From assembly GCF_020405225.1 (NCBI RefSeq), contig NZ_CP084475.1:97990-161989 (forward strand): DNA of 64,000 bases, written 5' to 3'. The position numbers and the translations under genes were made by a program. Under the pieces are notes generated by a model. It saw only the letters and a list, made by a program, of their open reading frames with translations. It was not told where the DNA came from and did not search any database. Shown here piece by piece: positions 34,724 through 43,511 of the stretch (within the stretch, counting starts at the first letter, position 1; each line of letters starts with the position of its first letter). Source of the stretch: Natrinema sp. DC36 (GTDB lineage Archaea; Halobacteriota; Halobacteria; Halobacteriales; Natrialbaceae).

Positions 34724-35263
34724 ATGAGCGAACGAACTGACGACGTCGAGACACAGAACGAAGACGAAACAGAACACGAAGAGCGGGTGTACTCTCCTGA
34801 TGGTGGAGTTGTAGCATCGACTCCTGCAGCTTCAACACCTACTGAAGCTGTCCAGCAACCCACCATTGGCAAAGACCCGTCTCAGGAGGAACTCGAGCCT
34901 CGCACAAAGCGAGCTCGAAACGAAGAGATGGACGTCTCGCTACTCCAGAAGGGAGGAATCTACGAGGTGCAATCGGAGTCAGGGAACATCTACGAGGTCG
35001 ACATCGCGAGTAAGACGTGTACGTGTCCAGATTTTACGAAGCAGAATCCAAGCGGTGGATGTAAACATGTACGGCGAGCCGATCTCGAAATTCGGAGTGG
35101 GAACGTCCCTCGTCCCGATGGCCGTCTCCCGGAGACGATGGACATGGTCGAACAACTTGCAGCAGAAATTCGTGAGTTGGACCAAGAGATCGAAGAACGA
35201 GAGGAGCGACGACGAGAACTCGAAGCTACAGCGTTGGTTATCGAGGAGTTCACGATCCAATAG
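34724..35263 (+). CDS. SWIM zinc-finger protein
   Basis: The 179-residue protein starts at the ATG at 34724. Residues 1-60 are acidic and disordered. The SWIM finger is CTCPDF with GGCKH (C99, C101, C113, H115). A long coiled coil follows (MVEQLAAEIRELDQEIEERE, about 143-170). SWIM proteins can bind DNA or assist recombination factors. It is the intact relative of the amber-broken gene at 5159-5725, sharing EEMDV, IYEV and DLEIRxG, and both have leaders of the same type. Confidence 0.8.
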   Translation: MSERTDDVETQNEDETEHEERVYSPDGGVVASTPAASTPTEAVQQPTIGKDPSQEELEPRTKRARNEEMDVSLLQKGGIYEVQSESGNIYEVDIASKTCTCPDFTKQNPSGGCKHVRRADLEIRSGNVPRPDGRLPETMDMVEQLAAEIRELDQEIEEREERRRELEATALVIEEFTIQ

Positions 35264-35272
35264 ACGAGAGAT

Positions 35273-35314
35273 TTAACCAACAGTTCTAAGATATTGGCCA
35301 ACAACGTTGGTTAA
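35273..35314. promoter_or_regulatory. 42-bp palindromic site, copy 2
   Basis: TTAACCAAC (35273-35281), 24 bases, GTTGGTTAA (35306-35314). It ends 14 bases before the ATG at 35329, so it covers where a TATA box and BRE would sit: a repressor-type position. Confidence 0.75.
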
Positions 35315-35328
35315 CAGAGCCGTGACCC

Positions 35329-35652
35329 ATGTCATACTCTCCACCAGACCCACCTCGTGAAGTCCCAGCTGACATTGTTTCGAAGCTCGATGAGCAGTCC
35401 TCAGAGGTACTCCGACAAGTCGCTCGATTCGCCGAGAAACTTGCCGAGCATCGCGAGCGAGAAGTACGATTAACTGAAAACGAGAAGGATGAGGAGGTCG
35501 AAGAGCGACCAGAGGACCTCCCGGATGACGTTCCTTCGAAGGCGACGATCACGATTAAGGAGATCAACGACAACCGCTACTACTACTGGCAGTGGCGAGA
35601 AGGAGAGAAGATTCGTTCCCAGTACAAAGGCCCCGTCAGTCCCGACGAGTAG
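35329..35652 (+). CDS. DUF6788-type protein
   Basis: The protein has 107 residues. The N-terminal helix is LDEQSSEVLRQVARFAEKLA; the C-terminal strand block is ATITIKEINDNRYYYWQWRE and SQYKGPVSP, the DUF6788 signature. The beta part resembles small nucleic-acid binding modules in mobile elements. The gene is directly behind a 42-bp palindrome that overlaps its promoter, and is the last rightward gene before the origin. Confidence 0.7.
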   Translation: MSYSPPDPPREVPADIVSKLDEQSSEVLRQVARFAEKLAEHREREVRLTENEKDEEVEERPEDLPDDVPSKATITIKEINDNRYYYWQWREGEKIRSQYKGPVSPDE

Positions 35653-35773
35653 ACGAGATCGAACCATAGCTGAATGTTTGTTTTAGTACTATCGGAAACG
35701 GAACAGACGACACCCCCCAGAGTGTGAATGGGTCCGATCAATCCGGACGAGGGAGACTTGGGGGGAAGACACT

Positions 35774-36333
35774 CACCCCACGTTTCCGTCGTTACTGGAT
35801 GTGGATGGAGGGGGTGCGGCTGATTTCGAAGGGATCACACCCCCCGCATTTCCGTCGTTTCTCCACGACGACGTAGGGAGAAGCTACGATTAGTACTAGG
35901 TAGCCACTAATTATGTTGGTCTAGGAACAATTTATAGATGAACTAACTGCTGCAATACATAGATTAAAGTAACATAGCTGAGAAAAGCCCACTAAGTGTA
36001 CTTCGACAAAAGAGGAGACGAAGTACTTCGCCTCCTCAGGTGAAATAATCCTCTCCAGCTGATTCTGTGGATGACTGGCTATGGACGATCAGACCCATCT
36101 CGTCTTGGTAATCTCGTCGTGGACGTCTTCTTCAAGTCCCCTCCCCACCTGTTCGCTGATTACGACGGAAACGTGGGGTGTGTGGGTTCGGAATCCGAGA
36201 TCGCGGCCACGCTTCCGTCTTCGGGTTTCCTATCTCACGTCGGAAACACGGCTATATTGTCAACAATCCAATTCCAGCGAATTATGGCATCTTCACGCTG
36301 ATATCGGACAAGGAACGTCGGAAACGTGGGGTG
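35774..36333. other. Replication origin, left half: inverted ORB-like repeats around an AT-rich segment
   Basis: Copies of ACGWCGGAAACGTGGGGTG occur at 35774-35792 and 35838-35858 (reverse), and at 36162-36180 and 36315-36333 (forward), with a weaker one near 36235-36250. The two orientations flank an AT-rich stretch (about 35880-36060), a plausible unwinding element. The region lies just upstream of the orc1/cdc6 gene, the usual arrangement of haloarchaeal origins. Confidence 0.8.
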
Positions 36334-36383
36334 GTGTCCTCCACTAGATTTATACTTCTTCCGCTCACACTGTGTGATATTCA

Positions 36384-37616
36384 ATGACGCCCGACTCTTC
36401 ACCCAATTCTGTCGACGATCCCCTCTTTGAATCCGGGCATCGTATCTTCGCGAACAAGGATCTCCTAAAAATCGGCCATGTTCCAGAGGCTGACCGGATC
36501 GTCGGTCGCGACGAGGAAATCTCGAAACTCGCAAAACGCCTCAATGGCGCTGTCCACGGGTACTCTCCGGAGAACGTAATGATCTACGGGAAAACAGGGA
36601 CCGGTAAATCTCTCGTTTCAAAACACGTCTGTCAACGAGCTCAAAATGCTGCTCAGGATGGCGTCGAGATTGGAACAGCGTATCTCGACTGTGCAGAAGA
36701 CAATACCGAGACCCAGGCAATCTCCTCACTTGCCGCGAAGCTGAACGATGAATCTTCTACTGGAATCACCGTTCCTCATACCGGCCTCAGTACGTCGAAA
36801 TACTACAAACTCCTCTGGAAGACGCTTGACGCTCAATTCGATTCTGTGATCATCATCCTGGACGAGATCGACTTGATGAACGACGACAGCGTGCTGATGA
36901 AACTCTCGCGCGCTGAAGAGGCGGGGAAAATCGACTGTAGCGTCGGTGTCATCGCGATCAGCAACAAGATCCAGTACGTCGACAACGTGAACGAGCGCGT
37001 GAAAAGCAGTTTTCAACACAAGGAGCTGTTCTTCAAGCCATACGACGCCAACCAGCTCCGGGAGATCATGTTCAATCGCGAGGACGCCTTCCAGGACGGC
37101 GTCCTTTCCGAGGACGTGATTCCGCTCTCGGCTGCCTTCGCCGCACAGGAACACGGCGATGCTCGGAAGGCGATCGATATTCTTCGCCACGCCGGGGAGG
37201 TCGCCTACGAGGCCGGGGCAGAGCAAGTGGCGGAGGAACACGTCCGCCAGGCGCAGCAGCACGCCGAAAAGGACCGGTTCAGAGAACTCGTGAACGGTGC
37301 ACCCACGCAGGCGAAGGCGGCATTGCTGGCGCTAACGGAATTGAGTGTCAACACCAACGACGATGCTTTCCTCACGAGCCGGGTGTACGACCAGTACGAA
37401 CGCATCTGCAACCATCTCGATATGGATATCCTCTCCGTCCGTCGGTTCCGCGACATCCTGAAAGAGCAAGCCTTCCTCGGGGTTGTCGAAATCGAGAAGA
37501 TCAACAAGGGGAGTGCGGGCGGCATCCACCTCCAGAACCGACTCATCGAAGATCCCCAGGTTGTCCGCGAAACGATCCTCGAGGACAGCCGGATGCAGAA
37601 CTGGACTCGCGAGTAG
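36384..37616 (+). CDS. orc1: Orc1/Cdc6-type replication initiator
   Basis: The protein has 410 residues. The AAA+ domain has Walker A GKTGTGKS (69-76), Walker B ILDEIDL (about 158-164), sensor 1 VIAISN and the lid helices. A C-terminal winged helix (about 310-405, RVYDQYERICNHLDMDILSV then RFRDILKEQAFLGVVEI) would bind the ORB repeats beside the gene. A TATA-like TTTATA lies at about 36349, which suits a leaderless start at 36384. Orc1/Cdc6 marks the origin and loads MCM. The repeat sequence here differs from the general haloarchaeal ORB, so this initiator is probably specific to this replicon. Confidence 0.9.
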   Translation: MTPDSSPNSVDDPLFESGHRIFANKDLLKIGHVPEADRIVGRDEEISKLAKRLNGAVHGYSPENVMIYGKTGTGKSLVSKHVCQRAQNAAQDGVEIGTAYLDCAEDNTETQAISSLAAKLNDESSTGITVPHTGLSTSKYYKLLWKTLDAQFDSVIIILDEIDLMNDDSVLMKLSRAEEAGKIDCSVGVIAISNKIQYVDNVNERVKSSFQHKELFFKPYDANQLREIMFNREDAFQDGVLSEDVIPLSAAFAAQEHGDARKAIDILRHAGEVAYEAGAEQVAEEHVRQAQQHAEKDRFRELVNGAPTQAKAALLALTELSVNTNDDAFLTSRVYDQYERICNHLDMDILSVRRFRDILKEQAFLGVVEIEKINKGSAGGIHLQNRLIEDPQVVRETILEDSRMQNWTRE

Positions 37617-37644
37617 GGATCCCCCTACTACTGAGTGGGCGCGG

Positions 37645-37749
37645 ACGACGGAAATCCGGGGTGGGGCGTGAGGAAACGACGGAAACGAGGGGGGTCGAAA
37701 ATTACGTCGGAAACGTGGGGTTGGATCGAAACGACGGAAACCAGGGGTG
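37645..37749. repeat. Replication origin, right half: four ORB-like direct repeats
   Basis: Forward copies of the origin repeat lie at 37645-37663, 37676-37694, 37704-37722 and 37731-37749, about 30 bases apart, between the convergent ends of orc1 and polB. With the left cluster they enclose the orc1 gene. Confidence 0.8.
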
Positions 37750-37756
37750 GGGTCCA

Positions 37757-39925
37757 CTATGACAATCCGTCGGTGGCTCCGAACGAGCTCAAAACAGCGT
37801 CCCTCTCACCGGAGAGCTCTCGGCGAATGTCGGAGCGGTCCCACCCGAGCGGTGAAAGCACGCTCTCGACGGCTCTGACCAGCTGCGTTTCGTAGTACGA
37901 GGCGTCGTAGGTCTCGATCGCTTCGTGGGCGAGGGCGACACGGTCTCGCGAGGATTTCTCGTCGTCGACGACCACGTACTCGATATCCTGGCCCGGGTGG
38001 ACTGCCAAATCCTGCTCGCGAGCCCGTTTCAAGGCCGCCACGTTCTGGGTGTTCTGTGAGTAGCCTCCCAGCGGCTTGGAAACACGATTCCGCTCGACGA
38101 GCCGCTCCACTGCTACGTTGCCCGCCTGCAGTTCGTCGATTGCTCGTTCGAGACGTCCGAGCACCGCGTCCGGTGACCGCGTGGCATCGAGCCGGTCGAG
38201 ACAGTCCCGCTGGATGTCCTCAATGAACGGCGAGGTTGAGCGCTGCCGGGCTTCGATGCCTCTAATCTTGAAGTCGTCGTCGCCGGCGACCTTCCCGAAG
38301 TACTTCGTCAACGCGCCGGCGTCGCTCTCGCGCTGCGGCACGAACGCCACCCAGTCGTAGTGGGCCTCGTGTTCGAGCCGAATCTCGACGCGTTCCGTGA
38401 TCTCCGTCGCGAGCGTCTCGAGGTCCTCGTGGTCCTCGTCGTCGACGTCGGGGTCCGGGGTCACCCAGATGGAGTCGACGATGCCGTGGACGACGCGCCA
38501 GCCGCCCGCTTCCAGCCGCTGTTTCGCCGTCAGCAGAATCTCGCGAGCAAACGCGTTGATCGCTTCGTGACACTCGATGCGGCCGAATTTCGCGTTGCTG
38601 AACCCCTGATAGCCGAAGCAGGCGACGAGGATCCACTTCAGCGCTCCCGACCGTCCCTCGAGTTCTGCCAGCCGGTCCTTGTCGGGGTTGTCCTGTTCCT
38701 TCTCGCGACGGATGGCCGCCTTGATCTCGTCGCGAGCGTCGATGATCGGCTGTAGCACGTCGACGAGGTAGCCCCGGTCGTCGCAGATCGAGTACCCTAG
38801 GCCGGGGACGTCGTCGCGGTCGCTGTGGCAATCACACCGGATGACGTCCGGTGAGACGTTTCGAGTACAGATGATGTTCGGGTACAGGCTCGAAAAGTCG
38901 AGTTCGTGGACGTTCTCGTGGAGGCCGACCTCGGGTGCGAAGATGAAGCCGCCGCGGTCGGCATCGTGGAGCGTTCCCATCGGCTTGTAGAACTCGTGGC
39001 GCCAGGAGTTCCAGGGGACGAGGACGCCGCGGTCGTGGGCCTCGCAGATTTGGATTGCGGTGAGCACGTTCCCGATCGACGCCCACGCGAGCTCCTGGAC
39101 GGGCTTTTTCGAGCGCGACACGAGGTCGAGGACGCCGTCGAGATTAGTCTCCCCGTAGAAGAACGTGTTCGACTCGTCGATGATCGCCCGGCCGGGCACG
39201 TTGTACCGCGCCGGGGAGTGACCGACGCGACCGTAGCTCGAGTATGTCGACCGGCTCGCAAGCTGCTGGTAGTCGACGTCCGGCCACCGACTCAGCGAGA
39301 AGTCGTCGGCGCCGGCGTCCGTTGCCATCTCGTACAGCGTCGGGACGATCTCGCTGGTTGAGCAGACCAGGACATCCGGATCGTGCGCTTCGAGTGCACC
39401 TTGGACGGCGGTCAGGATATCCGTCGGCGAGCCGGTGACGGCGTCGCCGGCGACGGACAGTTTCTCGTAGACGTCGTTGCTCGTTTCGGTCACCGGAACA
39501 CTGAGCCGGAGCGTCGACAGCTCGCTCGCCGGCGTCGGATCGGCGCCGGTCTCCAGACAGTACCGAAACTCTCGCGAAAAGTCCACGTTGAAACAGGCGA
39601 GATCCCCGACTGGATAGTCCGACAGTTGACGCGCCTGCCGGGCGAGTGGAGTGACGCGATCGATGTGGGCAACGTCGACTGCGAGAACGGCCTCCTCGTC
39701 TCGTCGAAAGCCGGGGCGTCGCGCAACCAGTTCGGTCGCGACGACATCCGGGTGCTGGTCGTACACCGATTGGAGCGTCGTGAGGTCGATGTCGGACGCT
39801 GGGTCGCGAGCGGCGACGTAGAAGCGTGGGGTGTAGTCATCGCGCTCGGTCGCGACGGCGCCGTCGGCGGTTGCCTCCCACTCCAGGACGCGGCCGTCGT
39901 CCAGAAAGTCGATACTGAACGGCAT
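37757..39925 (-). CDS. polB: Family B DNA polymerase, plasmid type
   Basis: The protein has 722 residues from the ATG at 39925; a GTG two codons upstream would overlap the previous gene. Motif A is DFSSLYPNII (about 340). Motif B is carried by ALKWILVACFGYQG (about 425). Motif C is HGIVDSIWV (about 478), where the usual YGDTDS has lost its first aspartate. The N-terminal exonuclease-like domain lacks the DxE pair, so proofreading is unlikely. It converges on the origin and heads an operon-like group with 39928-41186. Likely used in plasmid replication or damage repair. Confidence 0.85.
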   Translation of the reverse strand: MPFSIDFLDDGRVLEWEATADGAVATERDDYTPRFYVAARDPASDIDLTTLQSVYDQHPDVVATELVARRPGFRRDEEAVLAVDVAHIDRVTPLARQARQLSDYPVGDLACFNVDFSREFRYCLETGADPTPASELSTLRLSVPVTETSNDVYEKLSVAGDAVTGSPTDILTAVQGALEAHDPDVLVCSTSEIVPTLYEMATDAGADDFSLSRWPDVDYQQLASRSTYSSYGRVGHSPARYNVPGRAIIDESNTFFYGETNLDGVLDLVSRSKKPVQELAWASIGNVLTAIQICEAHDRGVLVPWNSWRHEFYKPMGTLHDADRGGFIFAPEVGLHENVHELDFSSLYPNIICTRNVSPDVIRCDCHSDRDDVPGLGYSICDDRGYLVDVLQPIIDARDEIKAAIRREKEQDNPDKDRLAELEGRSGALKWILVACFGYQGFSNAKFGRIECHEAINAFAREILLTAKQRLEAGGWRVVHGIVDSIWVTPDPDVDDEDHEDLETLATEITERVEIRLEHEAHYDWVAFVPQRESDAGALTKYFGKVAGDDDFKIRGIEARQRSTSPFIEDIQRDCLDRLDATRSPDAVLGRLERAIDELQAGNVAVERLVERNRVSKPLGGYSQNTQNVAALKRAREQDLAVHPGQDIEYVVVDDEKSSRDRVALAHEAIETYDASYYETQLVRAVESVLSPLGWDRSDIRRELSGERDAVLSSFGATDGLS

Positions 39926-39927
39926 CG

Positions 39928-40233
39928 TCACGGGTTCGCGTCCGGTGGGGCACTCTCTTGATCATCGCTTGTTGCGACCGCGGCTTCGAGCTCCTCGAGG
40001 CGTTCTTCGTGGTCGTCGAGGCGGACCTCCTGTTCGAGATCGATGCTGAGCAGCGCCGGCAGCAGCGGGTTCTGGTGGTTCAGCAGCCCGCTCGCGTCGG
40101 CATGCTCGCGGGCGTACTCGAACAGTCGGTCGAAGCGCGGCTGGTCGCGACGCCGCAGTGCCCGCCGGAACTCCGCCCAGCGCTCTTCGATGGCCCGGAG
40201 CGCATCTCGATAGGTAGGGTTCGTCCGCCCCAT
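39928..40233 (-). CDS. Small conserved protein of the polB operon
   Basis: The protein has 101 residues from the ATG at 40233 (GRTNPTYRDALRAIEERWAE then FRRALRRRDQPRFDRLFEYA), helical, with a coiled-coil tail. It is found between polB and a RadA-like gene in other haloarchaea too, as far as I recall. Its start is two bases from the previous stop and its stop two bases before polB. It is probably a cofactor of the polymerase; that is inference. Confidence 0.7.
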   Translation of the reverse strand: MGRTNPTYRDALRAIEERWAEFRRALRRRDQPRFDRLFEYAREHADASGLLNHQNPLLPALLSIDLEQEVRLDDHEERLEELEAAVATSDDQESAPPDANP

Positions 40234-40235
40234 CG

Positions 40236-41186
40236 CTATTGACCTCCTGTCCCGGTCGCCGTCCACGCGTCGAGCAAGGGGTCGGCGGTGGCCGACACGG
40301 TCTCACCGTCAGCTGTGACGCCCATTCCGACACCCTCCGGGGTCGGCGTCGACGGCGCCGGGGTCGTCGGTTCCACGCCGACCTGCGTGGCGCGTGCCGC
40401 GAGCAGCTGCCGCCAGTACGCGAACGTCGTCTGGTAGTACGCGCCGCCGTCGACGGGATAGACGAGCGTCTCGAAGTCCTCGCCGACGACCCGTGGCCCC
40501 ATCCGGGTCTGCTCGCACTCTAGGTGGTAGTCGGCGACCGTCGCGACTGGCTCGGTGAATTCGTTTCGTTCGTTTCGCGTAACGAGCACCGGGATGTCGT
40601 ATCCCTCGGCAAAGGTCGCCAACTGGGCGAGGGTTCGGGCCTGGAGGGTTTTCGCGTGGGTCTCGCCGAGGGTATCGTCGGCGCGGTACTGGGCGTCGAC
40701 GGCCGGCGCGACGATGAGGGCGGGTGTGTGGGGCGACGTGTCCTCGTCGCGGCCTGGTGCCCGTCGACTGGCCGCCCCGGCGTCGGTGGTGGACATCTGG
40801 ATCGACTTATTCACCGCTGACGGGAGATCACAGACGGCGCCGTAATGCTGGTAGGAGGTAAATCCGCGTGCCACGTGGATTCGGTTGAGCAATCGTTGAC
40901 TGGGGGCTATCTGCGTCAGCGTGGCCGTCGTCGCATGGCCGTTTGCGTCAATCCAGAAAGCGGGCCCGTCGTGCAAGAGGAGATGATCGAGTACCAATGA
41001 CTGAAGGATCGGAACACCCCGATCACCTTCGACATCGAGGAGCGTGATACCGTCATCAAGGGAGGGAAGCAGCATTCCGTCCGTCGCGGGATCGGCTTGA
41101 TTAGCCAGATTCTGGTTGCGGTCAGCGCTTCGTTTTGGCTGGTCTACCGCCAATCGGTTCGACGTCGATGTGGAGCGGTCGGGCAT
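40236..41186 (-). CDS. RadA/RecA-like protein with degenerate Walker A
   Basis: The protein has 316 residues from the ATG at 41186. The fold follows RadA: LDDGITLLDVEGDRGVPILQ stands where RadA has its P-loop, then GPAFWIDANGHATTATLTQI, RIHVARGFTSYQHY and ALIVAPAVDAQYRAD. The P-loop GxxGxGKT is missing, so it probably does not hydrolyse ATP by itself. It is likely a partner or regulator of recombination or polymerase activity, as first gene of the polB operon. A second, truncated copy lies at 42957-43239. Confidence 0.75.
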   Translation of the reverse strand: MPDRSTSTSNRLAVDQPKRSADRNQNLANQADPATDGMLLPSLDDGITLLDVEGDRGVPILQSLVLDHLLLHDGPAFWIDANGHATTATLTQIAPSQRLLNRIHVARGFTSYQHYGAVCDLPSAVNKSIQMSTTDAGAASRRAPGRDEDTSPHTPALIVAPAVDAQYRADDTLGETHAKTLQARTLAQLATFAEGYDIPVLVTRNERNEFTEPVATVADYHLECEQTRMGPRVVGEDFETLVYPVDGGAYYQTTFAYWRQLLAARATQVGVEPTTPAPSTPTPEGVGMGVTADGETVSATADPLLDAWTATGTGGQ

Positions 41187-41411
41187 ACTCCAGTAGATGG
41201 CCACGTACCAGATAAGCCGCGGCGTGTCGCTTCCGCATTTCCAAGGAATGACTGAGTAATGCGGTAAATCGGACTCAGGCGCTGGATATTGGCGATCGTC
41301 CGAAGGTTTCCGAGAAGGCTTCCAAAATGACTTTGATTCGAATGACTCGTAACGAGTGGGCCATCCTTTCAGGCTGGGTCTGAGCGACAACACGGCCCCA
41401 CAATCCAGACG

Positions 41412-41555
41412 CTATGGCTCGTCTGGATGTTCCACCGCCTCTAGACCGGCTTCGATAATCTCTTGATAGGCTTCTTCGAGGTCCTTGTCCTCTTGTTCGG
41501 CGTAGTCTTTCACCCGCCCGTTCAGTGTGTGCGAGATGTCGATGTTCGGTCGCAT
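41412..41555 (-). CDS. Small helix-rich protein divergent to TnpB
   Basis: The protein has 47 residues from the ATG at 41555 ([20 protein letters not shown] then [14 protein letters not shown] end). It resembles a ribbon-helix-helix DNA-binding peptide. It lies 38 bases from the TnpB start on the opposite strand, a pairing often seen in haloarchaeal IS1341-type elements. It may repress tnpB. Confidence 0.55.
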   Translation of the reverse strand: MRPNIDISHTLNGRVKDYAEQEDKDLEEAYQEIIEAGLEAVEHPDEP

Positions 41556-41593
41556 CGTTTGTGTCCAAAAGACATTTAGACATTCAGGTACAA

Positions 41594-42910
41594 ATGTCTG
41601 TTGTCGTGAGGCGAACCAATACGTTCGCGGTGCGACCACTCTCCGAGCAGGATGAGCAACTGCTCCGCGAGCTGTTGGACGCCTCCGCCAGCCTGTGGAA
41701 CGAACTGAATTACGAGCGCCGCCAGAACTTCTTCGACGGCGACTCCGTATGGGATACTGCCGACTACCGCAAACAGTACGTCGGTGTCCTCGGGTCCGCT
41801 ACTGCCCAACAAGTCATCCGTAAGAACAGCGAGGCGTGGCGGTCGTTTTTCGCCGCCTGCGAAGATGGCGAGGACACAGCCCCTCCCGGTTACTGGGGCA
41901 ACGAGGAGGCCGGTAGAGAGTTGCGGACGTACATCCGTAATGACTCCTACACCATCGAAACTGGTGAACGGAGTCGCCTCGAAATCCCGGTCGGCCAAGA
42001 CCTGAAAGATGAGTACGGACTTGGCTACTACGACCGCCTGCGGCTCGAAGTCTGCGGCGCTCCCAAGTGGGACGGCGAACAGGGCCGATTGGAACTGTAC
42101 TTCGACGAGATCGACGACACGTTCAGAGCCATTCAGCCTGTCACTGTCCCGGATTCTCGACAGGATTCACCACTGGCTTCCGAAGAAGCCGCTCTAGACG
42201 TGGGCGCGAACAATCTCGTCGCCTGTACCACCACCACCGGCCAACAGTATCTCTACGAGGGACGCGACCTGTTCGCCCGCTTCCGTGAAACCACCGAAGA
42301 AATCGCGAGGCTCCAATCGAAACTCCAAGAGGGCCGAAACAGCAGTCAGCGGATTCAATCCCTGTACCGCAAGCGAACACGCCGCCGCGACCACGCCCAA
42401 GACGCTCTCGTGCGGAATTTGATCGAGCGACTATACGACGAAGGTGTCGATACGGTGTACGTCGGCGACCTTACGGACGTGCTGGTGGACTACTGGAGCG
42501 CGGAAGTGAACGAGAAAACCCACCAGTTCTGGGCGTATCGCTCGTTCATCGATCGTCTCGCCACGACCGCCGAGGAGTACGGTATCACGGTCGAAGTCCG
42601 CTCAGAAGCATACACGACGGCGGAATGTCCAGTGTGTGGCGAACGAGAGAAGACGGAACGAGACGGTGACGTGTTCCGCTGTTCGTGTGGCTATGAGGGG
42701 CACGCCGACCTCGGTGCGTCACGGACATTCCTCGAGCGACAGGCTGGCGTAAATCTGGACGTCGGGTCGATGGCACGGCCTGTGCGCCTCACGTGGGACG
42801 ACCATATCTGGTCGGAGTTATCACGCTCTCCCGAGAGGGCCAGTCCCAACGAGGAGCGCACAAACCGGAGTACCCGCACGGGGAAACTTGCCTCCGTGGG
42901 TGCGGCATAG
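41594..42910 (+). CDS. tnpB: TnpB-type RNA-guided nuclease
   Basis: The protein has 438 residues from the ATG at 41594. RuvC-I is [10 protein letters not shown] (D around 199). The middle block [12 protein letters not shown] holds Gly-Asp where TnpB normally has its RuvC-II glutamate. RuvC-III is [14 protein letters not shown] zinc ribbon lies between (CPVCG and CSCG). TnpB uses an RNA from the element's right end to cut the empty target. Here that RNA would read into the start of the adjacent truncated RadA-like copy. The atypical RuvC-II leaves activity open. Confidence 0.8.
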   Translation: MSVVVRRTNTFAVRPLSEQDEQLLRELLDASASLWNELNYERRQNFFDGDSVWDTADYRKQYVGVLGSATAQQVIRKNSEAWRSFFAACEDGEDTAPPGYWGNEEAGRELRTYIRNDSYTIETGERSRLEIPVGQDLKDEYGLGYYDRLRLEVCGAPKWDGEQGRLELYFDEIDDTFRAIQPVTVPDSRQDSPLASEEAALDVGANNLVACTTTTGQQYLYEGRDLFARFRETTEEIARLQSKLQEGRNSSQRIQSLYRKRTRRRDHAQDALVRNLIERLYDEGVDTVYVGDLTDVLVDYWSAEVNEKTHQFWAYRSFIDRLATTAEEYGITVEVRSEAYTTAECPVCGEREKTERDGDVFRCSCGYEGHADLGASRTFLERQAGVNLDVGSMARPVRLTWDDHIWSELSRSPERASPNEERTNRSTRTGKLASVGAA

Positions 42911-42956
42911 CCAATATCCCCACCGGAGGAATCCCATTCCCCTAAGGATGGGAGGA

Positions 42957-43239
42957 TGTCAATGGGCGCGATCTGGGCGAGTGTCGTCGTCGCGTGTCCG
43001 TTTGCGTCGACCCAGAAGGCGGGCCCGTCGTACAGGAGGAGATGGTCGAGTACGAGCGACTGCAGGATCGGGACGCCGCGGCCTCTCTCGACGTCGAGCA
43101 GGGTGATGCCGTCGTCGAGCTGCGGCAGCAGCATCTCGTCCGTAGCCGGATCGGCCTGGTCAGCGAGGGACCGATTGCGGTCAGCTCCCCGTGTCGGCTG
43201 GTCCACCGCCAATCGGTTCGACGTTGAGTGTTCTCCCAT
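42957..43239 (-). pseudogene. 5' part of a second RadA-like gene, cut by the tnpB element
   Basis: From the ATG at 43239: TSNRLAVDQPTRGADRNRSL, DPATDEMLLPQLDDGITLLD and GPAFWVDANGHATTTLAQIAP, about 85% identical to 40236-41186. The homology stops at 42957, the right end of the tnpB element. The upstream 100 bases also match between copies (41187-41250 and 43240-43310), so the duplicated unit includes the promoter. Confidence 0.8.
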
Positions 43240-43395
43240 ACTCGACTAAAGGTCCACATTCCCGATAAGCCGCGGCGTGTCGCTTCCGCGTTTCAGGGAA
43301 CTCGACTTGATCCCCTCCAATCCCGGTACAGTCCCGAGTAGTCTCTGTTTGGATCCCGTTTCCGAGAATAGTTCCTGAATCGAGCGTTCTTCGTG

Positions 43396-43437
43396 TTAAC
43401 CAACACCCGGCCGTATTGACGGCGGTGTGTTGGTTAA
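43396..43437. promoter_or_regulatory. 42-bp palindromic site, copy 3
   Basis: TTAACCAAC (43396-43404), 24 bases, GTTGGTTAA (43429-43437). In this copy the arms extend to 11 bp (AC/GT). It lies 74 bases before the ATG at 43512 and 157 bases upstream of the truncated RadA-like start on the other strand. Confidence 0.7.
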
Positions 43438-43511
43438 ACCTACACAGCTGCAGTCTCGTGCCTGACTGCTCGGAATGTTAATGCTCGACACCACGTTGGA
43501 AGAGGTGCTCT

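Larger units (their letters stand above)
41400..42957. mobile_element. IS1341-type (IS200/IS605) element with tnpB only
   Basis: It contains a tnpB gene and a small divergent ORF, with no tnpA. The right end is recognisable by the CCCCTAAGGATGGGAGG segment just before 42957, where the truncated RadA-like gene begins abruptly. The left end cannot be fixed from sequence alone. Confidence 0.6.

Noticed and set aside
35774..37749. CRISPR array from the repeated 19-mers
   Set aside because: Repeats are in both orientations with irregular spacing and flank an orc1 gene; there are no cas genes. They fit origin boxes.
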